A DNA stretch of 64,000 bases from Acidobacteriota bacterium (lineage in GTDB: Bacteria > Acidobacteriota > Thermoanaerobaculia > Multivoradales > JBCCEF01). Under the pieces are notes generated by a model. The model had not been told where the DNA came from, made no database searches, and was given only the letters and a program-made list of their open reading frames with translations. Within the stretch, counting starts at the first letter, position 1, and each line of letters opens with the position of its first letter. The translations under genes were made by a program, and so were the position numbers. Below, in pieces: positions 1 to 9,523 of the stretch. The stretch spans positions 81,475-145,474 of the forward strand of contig JBCCEF010000012.1 of assembly GCA_039030395.1 (NCBI GenBank). The letters run 5' to 3'.

Positions 1-1
1 C

Positions 2-1186
2 CTAGTCCATCGACGGCAACGCCACCGGTCGCCAGTCGGCCAACACCAACTCCCGCGCCGCCACCTGCCACACCACCACCTGGACCCCGTCGAGGGACAT
101 CGTCCCTGCCGCCAGACGCGCGGCGAGGCGTTGCCGCACTTCCGTCGCGCCGCCGCCGTCGATGGCGAGGCGCTCGACCGGCCGCTGGAGGTGGAAGGCG
201 AGCTGTTCCGCCAGGCCGGCGCCGCGGCCCCACCCCAGGCGATCGTCCGAGAAGACGTTGGTGAAACTGTCGCCCAGCAGCAATACCGGTGCGCCTTCCG
301 CCTCATCGGGTCCCCGCACCACCTGCAGGGAAATCGAGTGCCAGGGCGCCGCCTCCGGCTCCAGGGTGCGGCGCTGGTCGCCGACGCCGGTCACCTCGAC
401 CGGCGAGCGGATCCACTCCCCCGCCGGCGCCCCCGTCAGCCGCGGCGTGATGCGCTGCGCCAGCCGGCGGGCGACCGCGTCCACCACCTCCGGCCGCCAG
501 TGGGTATCGTCGATCAGGTAGGCGGCCTTGTTCTCCTCCAGCACACCCGCGAGGATCTCCGGTGCCGGATCGTAGACCTCCACCCCCACCGCCTCCAGCT
601 CCACCCGTAGACGTTCCCAGCGGGCAACGTTCAGCGGCGCCTCGACCCCGCCGAATCGCGGCGCCAGAAGGCGCGGGTGGACCGCCGCCTTGGTCGGTGC
701 CGGCAGCAGGATCAGGTGGACTCCGCGTTCGGCGAGCTGTCGCGCGAAGCCCGCGATGGCCTGGACGGGACCGCCAGCGGTTTTCTCCTGTGCGGAAGCC
801 GGCAGCAGCAGAGAGTCGACCCCAGGCTTCAGGAAAAGCCAGTCCCGTCGGCCAATCAGCACATCACCCCGCGCACCCCCGACCCGGCTGACGAGCGGAC
901 CGAGCGCCGAGCGCAACCGCGCGCCGGCGTCGCTGGTGTCTTCCAGGTTCTCCTCGAAGCGCTCCATGCGGGCCGCCAGGTCGGCGACTAGACCGCCGCC
1001 GCCGGCCGCCGAAGCGGCCGCGGCGAGAGCTTCGTAGGACGGGCTCTCCACCGGACCGACGGCATCCCACAGGGGCACCACCAGGATGATCGCCAGGAAG
1101 GCGCCGACCAACCAGCGGGCGGTCACCGGCCCGACCACGGTCGGCGGCATGATGCGATCCGGGCGGAGATCGGGAGCGGCGGCCAT
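2..1186 (-). CDS. AlgJ/AlgX-like SGNH-type polysaccharide O-acetyltransferase
   Basis: This 394-residue protein most likely helps transfer acetyl groups to an exported polysaccharide, as AlgJ and AlgX do for alginate. It has one N-terminal membrane segment at about residues 23-42, so the rest should lie in the periplasm. The family's DWLFL block follows at about 115. A DDTHW block (about 228) supplies the Asp/His pair, and a GDSF block (about 305) carries the presumed serine nucleophile. The stop codon lies at bases 2-4, so the gene is complete. It follows an AlgI-like gene by 27 bp on the same strand, and the pair is the classic membrane-plus-periplasmic acetylation module. No alginate synthesis genes are visible, so the substrate is unknown. 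Confidence 0.8.
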   Translation of the reverse strand: MAAAPDLRPDRIMPPTVVGPVTARWLVGAFLAIILVVPLWDAVGPVESPSYEALAAAASAAGGGGLVADLAARMERFEENLEDTSDAGARLRSALGPLVSRVGGARGDVLIGRRDWLFLKPGVDSLLLPASAQEKTAGGPVQAIAGFARQLAERGVHLILLPAPTKAAVHPRLLAPRFGGVEAPLNVARWERLRVELEAVGVEVYDPAPEILAGVLEENKAAYLIDDTHWRPEVVDAVARRLAQRITPRLTGAPAGEWIRSPVEVTGVGDQRRTLEPEAAPWHSISLQVVRGPDEAEGAPVLLLGDSFTNVFSDDRLGWGRGAGLAEQLAFHLQRPVERLAIDGGGATEVRQRLAARLAAGTMSLDGVQVVVWQVAARELVLADWRPVALPSMD

Positions 1187-1213
1187 CAGCGGGTACCCAT
1201 CAGAAGGTGCCCA

Positions 1214-2638
1214 TCAGAAGATGAAGTAGATGAAGGGATTGTGGCCCTGCAGTTCGAGCACTGCCAGGGAGGCGGCGAAGAGACCGAGGGCGGCGACGGC
1301 GCGCAGCGGGGTGAGCACCCGGCTCCAGTCCCAGGTCTGCGGTGAGCGCCAGACGATCACCGCCGCCAGGGCGAAGGGCACCGTCAAGGCCGGCACGTAG
1401 ACGATTCCCGAGAGCAGGCCGGCGGCGGCGCTCGCCTCGGAGAGGCCGAACATCGAGCGGTAATAGCGGCCGGCGGCGGCGATGTCCTCGGCCCGGAAGA
1501 GCACCCAGCCGAGGGTGACCAGCAGGAAAGTGCCGGCCATTTTCAGAGGGGACACCTGCAGCGGGGCCGGCAGCCAGCGCCGCCATCGCTCCGCCCAGCC
1601 GCGCTCTCGGATGAGCCGCTCCGTCGCCAGCAGCCCACCGTGGAAGGCGCCCCAGGCAACGAAGGTCCAGGCGGCGCCGTGCCACAGGCCTCCCAGGAGC
1701 ATCACCAGGGCGAGGTTGCGGTAGGTCGGAAGGCGGCCCCGGCGGTTGCCGCCGAGGGGGATGTAGAGGTAGTCGCGCAGCCAGGCCGACAGCGAAATGT
1801 GCCAGCGGCGCCAGAAGTCGGTGATCGAGGTGGCGCGGTAGGGCGAGTCGAAGTTCTTCGGGAAGGCAAAGCCCAGAATCAAGCCCAGGCCGATCGCCAT
1901 GTCGCTGTAACCGGAAAAATCGAAGTAGATCTGGAAGCCGTAGGCGAAGGCACCGTACCAGGCCTCCAGCGGACCGAGGCCGACGGTCCGGAAACAGGCA
2001 TCGGCGATTTCGCCGCAAGGGTTCGCCAGAAGAATCTTCTTGGCCATGCCGAGGGCGAAGAAGGCCACGCCGCGGGACGCCTTTGCGAAGCTGTGGCCCC
2101 GCTCCACGAGCTGGTCGGCCAACTCCGAGTAGCGCAGGATCGGCCCCGCTACGAGCTGCGGGAACATCGACACATAGCAGGCGAAATCGACCAGATTCTT
2201 CTGCACCTCGGCGCGGCCGCGCCACAGGTCCAGCGTGTAGCTCATCGACTGGAAGGTGTAGAAGCTGATCCCCAGCGGCAAGGTGACGGCGAACAGGGTG
2301 CCGTCGATGGGCGGCAGGCCGAGGGCCTCGGTCAGCGACGAGTAGACGAAGCCGGCATACTTGAAGTAGCCGAGCATCAGCAGATTGCCGGTTACCGAAG
2401 CGGCTACCGCCCAACGGCCAACGACGCTCCGGCCATGGCGGGCGATCACCCGGCCGGCGCCGTAGTCGAGCACCGTGGAGGCGAGCATCAGCGGCAGGAA
2501 GACGGGATTGGCCCAGCCGTAGAACAGGTAGCTCGCGACAGCCAGCGCACCGTTTCGGGCCGCCCTCGGCAGGGCGAAGTACACCGCCAGCACCAGCGGC
2601 AGGAAGTAGAAGACGAAGAGGTGGGAGCTGAAGACCAT
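1214..2638 (-). CDS. AlgI-like MBOAT family membrane O-acyltransferase
   Basis: This 474-residue polytopic membrane protein belongs to the MBOAT family. It is expected to carry acetyl groups across the inner membrane for O-acetylation of a surface or exported polysaccharide. The MBOAT hallmarks are present: a WRRWHISLS block at about residue 280, and a GGLWHGAAW block at about 320 with the conserved catalytic histidine. Length and hydrophobic profile fit AlgI or PatA. It sits between the AlgJ-like gene downstream and the 853-residue protein upstream, with spacings of 27 and 18 bp, so all three probably form one transcript. Gene symbols are withheld because the polymer is not known to be alginate. 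Confidence 0.9.
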   Translation of the reverse strand: MVFSSHLFVFYFLPLVLAVYFALPRAARNGALAVASYLFYGWANPVFLPLMLASTVLDYGAGRVIARHGRSVVGRWAVAASVTGNLLMLGYFKYAGFVYSSLTEALGLPPIDGTLFAVTLPLGISFYTFQSMSYTLDLWRGRAEVQKNLVDFACYVSMFPQLVAGPILRYSELADQLVERGHSFAKASRGVAFFALGMAKKILLANPCGEIADACFRTVGLGPLEAWYGAFAYGFQIYFDFSGYSDMAIGLGLILGFAFPKNFDSPYRATSITDFWRRWHISLSAWLRDYLYIPLGGNRRGRLPTYRNLALVMLLGGLWHGAAWTFVAWGAFHGGLLATERLIRERGWAERWRRWLPAPLQVSPLKMAGTFLLVTLGWVLFRAEDIAAAGRYYRSMFGLSEASAAAGLLSGIVYVPALTVPFALAAVIVWRSPQTWDWSRVLTPLRAVAALGLFAASLAVLELQGHNPFIYFIF

Positions 2639-2656
2639 GGCGCGGGCGGTATGGAG

Positions 2657-5218
2657 CTAGGGCGCAGCCTCCACCAGCGGCCGGGCGGCGAAGTACAGCG
2701 GCCCGGGACCGTCGATCTCATCGGCCAGGTAGCGCCCTTCGAGCTGCGGGTTGGCCGCGAACGGCTCCAGACGCAGGCGAGCGCGCTGGCCGACGGTCCA
2801 GGCGCCCTCCCGCGTGCTTCGGCCGTCGAGCAGCACCCAGTGGGCCACCCGCAGACGGTCGTTGGCGGTGAGCTCCACTCCCCGGCCCGCCAGCCGCCGC
2901 AGAATCCGGTACTCGTATACCGCCAGGGCGCGATCATAGGGAGTGATCTCGTCCAGAGACGGGGTCGGCGAGCGCGCCACCAGCTCCGCCTCCACGATCG
3001 CAGCGGCGACCGGCGTTGCCGTTTCCCGGTCCAGGCGCCGATGGCTCTCCGCCACCTCCGCCGGCGACAACACCCGGCCGTAGAAGGCCACCGCATCGAT
3101 AGCCCCTGTCCAGGCGGCGGCGTTCACTCCGTTGCCGGCCCAGCCCTCGCCGAAGCGCAGGGGCTGGTCCCGCCAGTGGAAGAAGTCGCCCAGGCGGCGG
3201 CCGGCGGCGCCCAGATCCACCGCGTGGCCGTCGCGATAAGCGCGCAGCGCGCCCGGTTCGAAGGTGACCGTCAGATGCACCGCCTCGCCGGCCGCCACCG
3301 GGAACAGCTCCACCGGCGGCACCGGCCGGTTGCGGCCGGCGGTGCGCAGCCGCAGCACCAGGCGGTCGCCCTCCTGGGTGACGGCGAGATGCCCTCCCCG
3401 CCGGCCGGCGCCGAGGGCCACCACGGTCCTCGGGCGCGGCTGCGAAGTGCCGAGGGGCACGAATCTCACTTCGAAGGACAGGCGGTTGGCTCCCTGGGCA
3501 GCGCGGCGGATGGCGCCTCCCGCCTCCGCCGACTCGAAGTAGCCGCCGGACGGACGCATGGCGCCGCGGCCGTCGATGCGGGCCTCGCCCCGTGCCCGCA
3601 GCACGAAGGTGCGCTCGCCGGCTCCGGACGGCGCCGGCACCAGGTTGGGCGCCGAGCCGTCGCGCCACAGAAAAGCCAGAGCCTCTCGCCCCGCCGGCCA
3701 GCGAGGAGCGGGAATCGGCCGGCTGACCGCCGCCATCTCGTTCGGCGGCACGGCCCGGTCCAGGATGCCGGCGAGGTTCAGGGTATCGGCCGCTTCGAGA
3801 TCCGCCGCCAGATCGAGGATCAGCCGCCGCCCGGACTCGTCGAGGCGCCGGCCGGCCACCGCCAGGTCCGAAGCGAGAAAGATACGGGCCATTGCCGCCA
3901 CCCTCACCGGCTCGTCGAAGGACACCTCCAGCCGGCGCGGCCCCACCACCCGCAAGCCCGTAACCTGCGGGGGCTTGCGCGACCTCACCCGCACCTGCCC
4001 CTCGAAGCGCTCGCCGGCCGGCGTTTCGGCGATCACCCGGTAACTGCCCGCGGCCTCGAAGGTATGGCGGGCGGCGGTGCGCACTTCGCCTTTCAGACCG
4101 TCGCCGAAATCCCACCGCGCCGGTCGCGGTGCGGCGAAGTCGACGATGACCGGCGCTTCCCCGCCGTGACGGCCGAGGGCGAGAGGGCGGCGGTAGACGT
4201 CCGGAAAGCGGTCCGTCGCCGGATCCTCGCTCACCGCCACCGGTGGCCCCACCAACTCCAGAGACTCGGGATCCACCTCCGCCAGCCACACGTCGTAGTC
4301 CGCCTGCTGGAAGTCGTGCTCACCGCCGGAGGCACCCCAGGCGAGAAGGCTCTGGTCCCGGGACAACATCGGGAAGTAGAGATAGCCGCGATCCGGCGGC
4401 AACCGGTGGTCGCCCTTGTCGAGGATTCCGCGGCTGGTGCCGGTGGCCAGTTCGACCTGCCGCACCGGGCCGCCGGCGCCGGCGATCCAGAAGCCCCAGC
4501 GCCCATCGGCGCTGAAGTAGGGCTGGCAGCCCCCCAGAGGTTGGCGCGGCAGGATCTCACCGGTCGCCGCCTCGAAAGGCGAAAAATCGGGAACGCCGCT
4601 GGTGGCGAAGGTCAGCGGCGCGTTGACGATCCAGCCGTCCTTCGGGTGCGGCTCGCCGGTCAACGGGCGGATCTCACCGCTGGACGCTTGCAAGAGCGCC
4701 GTGTGGCCGTCCGCACCGATGAAGATCAGCTCCTCCGACGATCGCCACAGGGCCACCCGGTGTTCCGAAGGCACCCGGGCGGCGGCCAGGCGGCGGCTTT
4801 CGCCGCTTGCGACGTCCTGCAGCATCAGTTCCCCGGACCAGGGACGCGGGCCGCCGGGCCGGAAGCGCAGGTAGACGAGGGAGTCACCCTCTGGCGAAAT
4901 GTGCGGGCAGCAGTGCCGCCAGCCGGGGTCCTCGGGGCTCAGCCGCTCGGCCGGCGAGCCGTCGAGGGAGCGCCGGTAGATCCGCCACTCGCCCTCGCGG
5001 TTCGATTCCCAAGCCACCCAGCCGGGACCGAGGGCGGCCTCGGCGAGGGTCCGTCCCGCCCCGGCCGGCGCGGTGGAACCCGTGGGCGCGGCAGGTCGAA
5101 AACCGGCATCGGCCGGCGTCAGGTTTAGCCAGGAAACTGCTAGCGCGGCGACGAGGGCCAGCACGATCCAGCCGAAAGTGACGAGCGAGGAAGGGAGGCG
5201 GGCGGCGGAGAAGGCCAT
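2657..5218 (-). CDS. membrane-anchored protein with beta-propeller, PKD-like and LamG-like domains
   Basis: I do not recognise this 853-residue protein as a named family. An N-terminal hydrophobic segment (about residues 13-33) anchors or exports it. Residues about 55-330 contain TolB/WD40-like propeller repeats, for example blocks of the type SPEGDSLVYLRF and SRDQSLLAW. A PKD-like stretch with WDFGDG lies near 370. Residues about 530-720 look like a LamG/concanavalin fold, with the typical RVLSPAEV ending. The last 130 residues include conserved-looking helical and beta segments of unknown role. It is the first gene of the transcript that continues into the AlgI/AlgJ pair, so a role in binding or organising an acetylated surface glycan is plausible but unproven. 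A TAnnnT box lies 7 nt before the ATG. Confidence 0.65.
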   Translation of the reverse strand: MAFSAARLPSSLVTFGWIVLALVAALAVSWLNLTPADAGFRPAAPTGSTAPAGAGRTLAEAALGPGWVAWESNREGEWRIYRRSLDGSPAERLSPEDPGWRHCCPHISPEGDSLVYLRFRPGGPRPWSGELMLQDVASGESRRLAAARVPSEHRVALWRSSEELIFIGADGHTALLQASSGEIRPLTGEPHPKDGWIVNAPLTFATSGVPDFSPFEAATGEILPRQPLGGCQPYFSADGRWGFWIAGAGGPVRQVELATGTSRGILDKGDHRLPPDRGYLYFPMLSRDQSLLAWGASGGEHDFQQADYDVWLAEVDPESLELVGPPVAVSEDPATDRFPDVYRRPLALGRHGGEAPVIVDFAAPRPARWDFGDGLKGEVRTAARHTFEAAGSYRVIAETPAGERFEGQVRVRSRKPPQVTGLRVVGPRRLEVSFDEPVRVAAMARIFLASDLAVAGRRLDESGRRLILDLAADLEAADTLNLAGILDRAVPPNEMAAVSRPIPAPRWPAGREALAFLWRDGSAPNLVPAPSGAGERTFVLRARGEARIDGRGAMRPSGGYFESAEAGGAIRRAAQGANRLSFEVRFVPLGTSQPRPRTVVALGAGRRGGHLAVTQEGDRLVLRLRTAGRNRPVPPVELFPVAAGEAVHLTVTFEPGALRAYRDGHAVDLGAAGRRLGDFFHWRDQPLRFGEGWAGNGVNAAAWTGAIDAVAFYGRVLSPAEVAESHRRLDRETATPVAAAIVEAELVARSPTPSLDEITPYDRALAVYEYRILRRLAGRGVELTANDRLRVAHWVLLDGRSTREGAWTVGQRARLRLEPFAANPQLEGRYLADEIDGPGPLYFAARPLVEAAP

Positions 5219-5225
5219 TCCGGAT

Positions 5226-5231
5226 ACACTA
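5226..5231 (-). promoter_or_regulatory. -10-like box TAGTGT, 7 nt before the start codon
   Basis: Read on the minus strand, TAGTGT ends 7 nt before the ATG at 5218. No Shine-Dalgarno sequence fits between them. Transcription from this box would begin at or next to the start codon, giving a leaderless mRNA. No convincing -35 was identified. Confidence 0.35.
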
Positions 5232-5271
5232 ACAGTCCGCCGCGCGCCGTAATCCCCTCGTCCCCCGCACC

Positions 5272-7548
5272 ATGCTCAGCCGCTACGCCTCTCTCGTCGC
5301 ATTCGCCACGGTGGTCCTGTGGATGATGGCGACGGCGCTGTCCGGCGCCGACGAGAACACCGAGCCGCGACTGACCGACACCCTCGGCCGGAGCGACGTG
5401 CGGGTGCTCTCCGCTGCCTTCGAGATTCCCCTCGGCGCCACCGTCGAGGAACTGGCGCTGGCGGAGCGTCTGGAACGGCAGAACTACCGCCGGGTACGCC
5501 AGCGGCCGGAGCGGCCGGGAGAGTTCTTCTGGGGCCACGAGGTGTTCTGGATCTATCGCCGTGCCCACCGCAGCGGCGGCCAGGATCGACCCGCGCGGCT
5601 CTTCGCCCTGCGCCTCGAGCCACCGGCGGGGCGCATCCTGCAGGCCGAGAACGCGGACGGTGCTGCACTGCGCAAGGCGCTCCGGTTGGAACCGGAACTG
5701 CTCGCCGAATCCCTCGGCGGGGATCGTGCTCCCCGCATCCCCATCGTCTTCGACGACCTGCCGGAACACGTCTGGCGGCCGCTGCTGGCGGCCGAGGATG
5801 CTCGTTTCTTCGACCACGTGGGGATCGACGGCCGGGGCATCGCCCGGGCGCTCCTCGCCAACGCCAGGGCCGGCGGCGTGGCCCAGGGCGGCAGCACCAT
5901 CACCCAGCAGTTGATCAAGCGGCGGGATCTCACTCCCAAGCGAACCCTCGGCCGCAAAGCCTCGGAAGTGATGCGGGCGCTAGCCCTGGAGGCCGACTAC
6001 GACAAGGAAGAGATCCTCGAGGCGTATCTCGATCACGTCTACCTGGGGCACGTCGACGGCGTGTCGATCGACGGTTGGGGCACCGCCGCTCGGGTATTTT
6101 TCTCGAAGCATGTCGAGGACCTCGATCTGGCCGAGTCCGCCCTGCTCGCCGGTATGGTCCAGGGACCCAACCGCCTGTCGCCGGTGCGCAACCCGGAGGC
6201 CGCCCAAAAGCGTCGAGATTGGGTCCTCTCGCGGATGGAAGAGCTGGGCTGGACCGCGGCGGACGAGGTGGCCGCGGCCCGCCGCCAGGCGGTGCGCCTG
6301 AAACGCTCCTCACCGCCCCGGCGGATGGCGCCGCAGTTTCTGCGCTGGGTGGCGGAAGCGGCCGAATCCTCGGCACCGGAGCGGCTGGCGAAGGGGCGCG
6401 GACTGGTGGCCGAAACCACTCTCGACCCGCACCTCCAGCGGCTGGCCGAAGACGCCGTCGGCCACGGCCTGCGCAACCTCGGAGCGCGCGGCGCCCAGGC
6501 CGCCCTCGTCGCCCTCGACGCGACCACCGGCGAGGTGCTCGCCCACGTCGGCGGCGATCCGCGCGGCGCTGGCGACCAGTTCGACCGGGTGCGCCAGGCA
6601 GAGCGCCAACCGGGCTCGGCGATCAAGCCGCTCTTGCTGCTCGAAGCCTTCGACCGCTGCGCCGGGCCGCGGGATGCCGAGAGAAGCGACCCTCCCCGGC
6701 GGCCGCTGTTCCCGGCCAGCCGAGTGCTCGACGCGCCCTACCGCCTGGAGTTGCCTTCCGGGCCGTGGGAGCCGGAGAACAACGACCGGCAGTTTCGCGG
6801 CGTCGTGCGGCTGCGCGATGCTCTTTCCCAGTCCCTGAACGTGCCCTTCGCCCGCCTCGCCGGCTGGTGCGGCCTGGAAGCAACGGCGGAGCGGGCGCGG
6901 GAAGCGGGGCTTTCGCTGCCGGAGGAAGTGCCGCCGGCCTTCGTCCTCGGCGCCATCGAAACCACGCCGCTCCGCATGGCCGAGGCGTTCACCGTCTTCG
7001 CGACCCCGGGCAAGGCCCTGCGGCCGTTTCCGGTGCGCCGCCTGGAGCGCCCCGGCGGCCGCCTGCTGGCCCGTTCAAAGGCGATGTCGCGGCGGGTCGT
7101 TCGGCCGGCCACCGGCTACCTGGTGCGCGACATGATGCGCACCGCCGCCGAAGTGGGAACGGCGCGCGGCGGCGCCGTCCAGGGCATCGACGTGGCTGGC
7201 AAGACCGGCACCTCCTCCCGGCGGCGGGACGCCTGGTTCGTGGGCGATACGGGCTCCCTGGTGATCGCCGTGTGGGTGGGAAGGGACGATGGCGAGCCCC
7301 TCGGCCTTTCCGGTGCCGCGGCGGCGGCGCCCATCTGGCAACGCTTCGCCGCCGCGGCGGCGGGCAGCCGGCCGCGGCGCAGCGTCGAGCGGCCGAGCCG
7401 GGTGGTGGAACGGGCCTACGACCCGGACACCGGTCGCCGGGTGCGCGAGACGCGTCGCGGTTCCGAGATGGAACTCTTCCGCCTCGGCGCCCTGCCGCCC
7501 CACAAGCGAGTTTTCAGGAAGGATCCGGCGCTACCGGTGGTGCGTTAG
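5272..7548 (+). CDS. bifunctional class A penicillin-binding protein (PBP1 type)
   Basis: This 758-residue protein polymerises lipid II into glycan strands and cross-links peptides in the periplasm. It starts with one membrane segment (about residues 6-22). A glycosyltransferase family 51 domain contains the EDARFFDH block (about 176), the QGGSTITQQ block (about 204) and an RKASE block. The transpeptidase domain has its SxxK motif as GSAIKP (about 447), an SxN motif as SLN (about 522) and KTGTS (about 644). An extra segment between the membrane helix and the GT domain resembles the UB2H-type region of PBP1b, but I cannot confirm that. It is divergent from the 853-residue gene, and its stop overlaps the convergent hydrolase gene by 4 bp. 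Confidence 0.93.
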   Translation: MLSRYASLVAFATVVLWMMATALSGADENTEPRLTDTLGRSDVRVLSAAFEIPLGATVEELALAERLERQNYRRVRQRPERPGEFFWGHEVFWIYRRAHRSGGQDRPARLFALRLEPPAGRILQAENADGAALRKALRLEPELLAESLGGDRAPRIPIVFDDLPEHVWRPLLAAEDARFFDHVGIDGRGIARALLANARAGGVAQGGSTITQQLIKRRDLTPKRTLGRKASEVMRALALEADYDKEEILEAYLDHVYLGHVDGVSIDGWGTAARVFFSKHVEDLDLAESALLAGMVQGPNRLSPVRNPEAAQKRRDWVLSRMEELGWTAADEVAAARRQAVRLKRSSPPRRMAPQFLRWVAEAAESSAPERLAKGRGLVAETTLDPHLQRLAEDAVGHGLRNLGARGAQAALVALDATTGEVLAHVGGDPRGAGDQFDRVRQAERQPGSAIKPLLLLEAFDRCAGPRDAERSDPPRRPLFPASRVLDAPYRLELPSGPWEPENNDRQFRGVVRLRDALSQSLNVPFARLAGWCGLEATAERAREAGLSLPEEVPPAFVLGAIETTPLRMAEAFTVFATPGKALRPFPVRRLERPGGRLLARSKAMSRRVVRPATGYLVRDMMRTAAEVGTARGGAVQGIDVAGKTGTSSRRRDAWFVGDTGSLVIAVWVGRDDGEPLGLSGAAAAAPIWQRFAAAAAGSRPRRSVERPSRVVERAYDPDTGRRVRETRRGSEMELFRLGALPPHKRVFRKDPALPVVR

Positions 7549-8324
7549 AGCAAACCGCAGTCCGCCAGAAAGCCGGCGGTCAGTTCCCACAGACGGTCGA
7601 GGCGATCGAGCAGGCGGTGATCGCCGTCGGCGAAGAGTTCCAGCCGAATCTCCTGGAAGGCGCAGCCGGCGACGAACTCCATCACCCCGCGCCAGGGCAC
7701 GGAGGCGTCCTGCATGCCCTGGAAGATGAGCGTCGGGGTGCGGTAGAGGGAACGCAGGTCTTCGACCGGGTACGCCTCCAGATCGCGCCACAGGTCCCAG
7801 CCGAGGTCCACTTCCACCAGTTCCGTGGCGAAGCGCAGGTATCCGTCCCGCTCCCAACGCGCCATTCCGTCCTCCCCCGCCACGGCGGCCAATCCCGCCG
7901 CCAGTTCGAGGGCGGGGGCCAGGTGAATCGCCGCTTCGACCCGGCCGGGGTGGCGCGCCGCCCACCACATCGCCGACGCACCGCCCATCGACGAGCCAAA
8001 GAGCACCCGGCGGCCGAAGCCGCGCTCCGTCAGGGCCGCATCCACCCGGCCGATGTCTTCGAGGTTGCGGCTCAGAGAGAGTTCCTCCATCGAGCCGCCG
8101 GAGGCGCCGTGGCCGCGGAAGTCGAAGGAGCAAAAGGCGAGACCCGCCGCCACCGCCCGGCGCCGGAAGAGATCCGCCTTCTCGCCCTCCTGACTGGAGC
8201 CGAAGCCGTGGAGGTAGAGCATCGCCCGGTCGCTATCCGCATCCTCCGGCCGGCTGAGGCGCACCGCCAGGGCGCCGGCACCGGTCTCGAGCCTGAAGGT
8301 CTCGTCGCTCACCGTAGCCCTCAT
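7545..8324 (-). CDS. alpha/beta hydrolase (esterase-like)
   Basis: This 259-residue cytoplasmic hydrolase has the complete alpha/beta-hydrolase catalytic set. The oxyanion region is LYLHGFGSS near residue 37, and the nucleophile elbow is GSSMGG near 110. The acid lies in MQDASVP near 205 and the histidine in DGDHRL near 234. No signal peptide is visible. The start overlaps the stop of the RNase D gene as ATGA, so it is the third gene of a translationally coupled rnhA-rnd-hydrolase operon. Its substrate cannot be read from sequence; small acyl esters are the usual guess for the family. Confidence 0.8.
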   Translation of the reverse strand: MRATVSDETFRLETGAGALAVRLSRPEDADSDRAMLYLHGFGSSQEGEKADLFRRRAVAAGLAFCSFDFRGHGASGGSMEELSLSRNLEDIGRVDAALTERGFGRRVLFGSSMGGASAMWWAARHPGRVEAAIHLAPALELAAGLAAVAGEDGMARWERDGYLRFATELVEVDLGWDLWRDLEAYPVEDLRSLYRTPTLIFQGMQDASVPWRGVMEFVAGCAFQEIRLELFADGDHRLLDRLDRLWELTAGFLADCGLL

Positions 8325-9523
8325 CGCTGCCCTTGGGGGGACTCCACCGTCCGCAGCTCGATGCCGTCAGCGGCGGCGACGATGGAGGTACGGCCGGCGA
8401 GCCAGTCGAGCACCGGCTGACCGGCCAGCTGCCGCCGCCAGCCGGTGAGGATGCCCAACTCCGGCGCGCTCGCCAATTCACGGTCGCCGCTGCCCCACCA
8501 GCGGACCAGCGCTTCGACCTCGTCGCGCGAAGCGACGAAGCGCGGCGCCACCCCCGCCTCCCGGCTCATCGCCTGGACGATGGCGGAAACCATCGAACTC
8601 TGGACCTTCTGCTCATCGGAAAGGGCCGGCGGCCGGGGCGAGGGTTCTAGCGGGTGAGCGAGACCCTCTCGCACCCGCTCCAACAACTCCCGACCGTGGC
8701 GTCGCACGAACCCTTCCTTGATGCCGCGAACGCGTTCGAAATCCGCCAGTTTCTTCGGCGGCCGGCGGGCGATCTCCAGCAGCACCCGGTCCTGCAGCAC
8801 CCACTGCGGCGGTTTGTTGCCGGCCAGGGCTCGGCGCTCGCGCCAGGCGGCGAGGACCCGCACCACCCCTTGGCTGCGCGGCGCCATGCGGTCCCATCCC
8901 TTGATCTTGCGATAGATCTCCTCCGGCTTCGGCCGCTCGGCGTTGGCGGCCGCCAGCCGCTGAGATTCCTCCCGCACCCAGGCCATTCGTCGGCGCGCGT
9001 CGAGCTGTTCTCCTAACCGGCGGCGGATCTCTGGCAGGTAGCGCACGTCGTCCAGGGCGTAGCGGATCTGTTCGTCGTCGAGGGGCCGCCGCGACCACTG
9101 GGTGAACTGAGCCCCCTTGTCGAGGGTGACGCCGAGCACTTTCTGCACCAGGTTGCCGTAGCCGATTTGATCGCCTATCCCCAGGTAGGCGGCGGCGATC
9201 TGGGTATCGAAGACGTTCCGCCCGGCCACCGCGAAGCGCTGGCCCAGGAGAGCGAGGTCCGCCTGCGCCGCGTGCAGCACTTTTTCGACCTCCGGATCGG
9301 CCAGCAGTTGCGCCACCGGCTCGACATCGACGGCGAGGGGATCGATGGCCGCCACCGCCGGAGAATCGGGATCACCCCAGCCCACCTGCACCAGCGACAG
9401 CTCCGGGATGTAGCGGCTCTCGGAAACGAACTCCAGGTCGAGGGCGAAGCTTCCCGCCCGGCGCAGGGCTGCGACGATTTCGGAAACCCGCGCCGGATCG
9501 TCCATCAGTGTTCGCTCGTTCAT
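8321..9523 (-). CDS. rnd: ribonuclease D
   Basis: This 400-residue 3'-5' exoribonuclease should trim tRNA and other RNA 3' ends. The DEDD exonuclease domain is at the N-terminus: LDLEF (about residue 29) supplies the first Asp/Glu pair, HAAQADL (about 88) the second Asp, and the YALDDVRYL block (about 165) the third. At least one HRDC domain follows (about residues 205-290), with a further helical tail, as is usual for RNase D. The start overlaps the rnhA stop as ATGA, and the stop overlaps the hydrolase start in the same way. The grouping with RNase HI makes this a small RNA-degradation operon. Confidence 0.9.
   Translation of the reverse strand: MNERTLMDDPARVSEIVAALRRAGSFALDLEFVSESRYIPELSLVQVGWGDPDSPAVAAIDPLAVDVEPVAQLLADPEVEKVLHAAQADLALLGQRFAVAGRNVFDTQIAAAYLGIGDQIGYGNLVQKVLGVTLDKGAQFTQWSRRPLDDEQIRYALDDVRYLPEIRRRLGEQLDARRRMAWVREESQRLAAANAERPKPEEIYRKIKGWDRMAPRSQGVVRVLAAWRERRALAGNKPPQWVLQDRVLLEIARRPPKKLADFERVRGIKEGFVRRHGRELLERVREGLAHPLEPSPRPPALSDEQKVQSSMVSAIVQAMSREAGVAPRFVASRDEVEALVRWWGSGDRELASAPELGILTGWRRQLAGQPVLDWLAGRTSIVAAADGIELRTVESPQGQR

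Noticed and set aside
1640-5128. 1162-codon plus-strand open frame opposite the AlgI-like and 853-residue genes
   Set aside because: Its translation is low-complexity Arg/Gly/Ala/His-rich sequence with no domain. It is the antisense shadow of two well-supported minus-strand genes in GC-rich DNA.
5319-8420. 1033-codon plus-strand frame overlapping the penicillin-binding protein in another phase
   Set aside because: The overlapping 5272-7548 frame has all catalytic motifs of a class A PBP, while this frame is Arg/Pro-rich without motifs.
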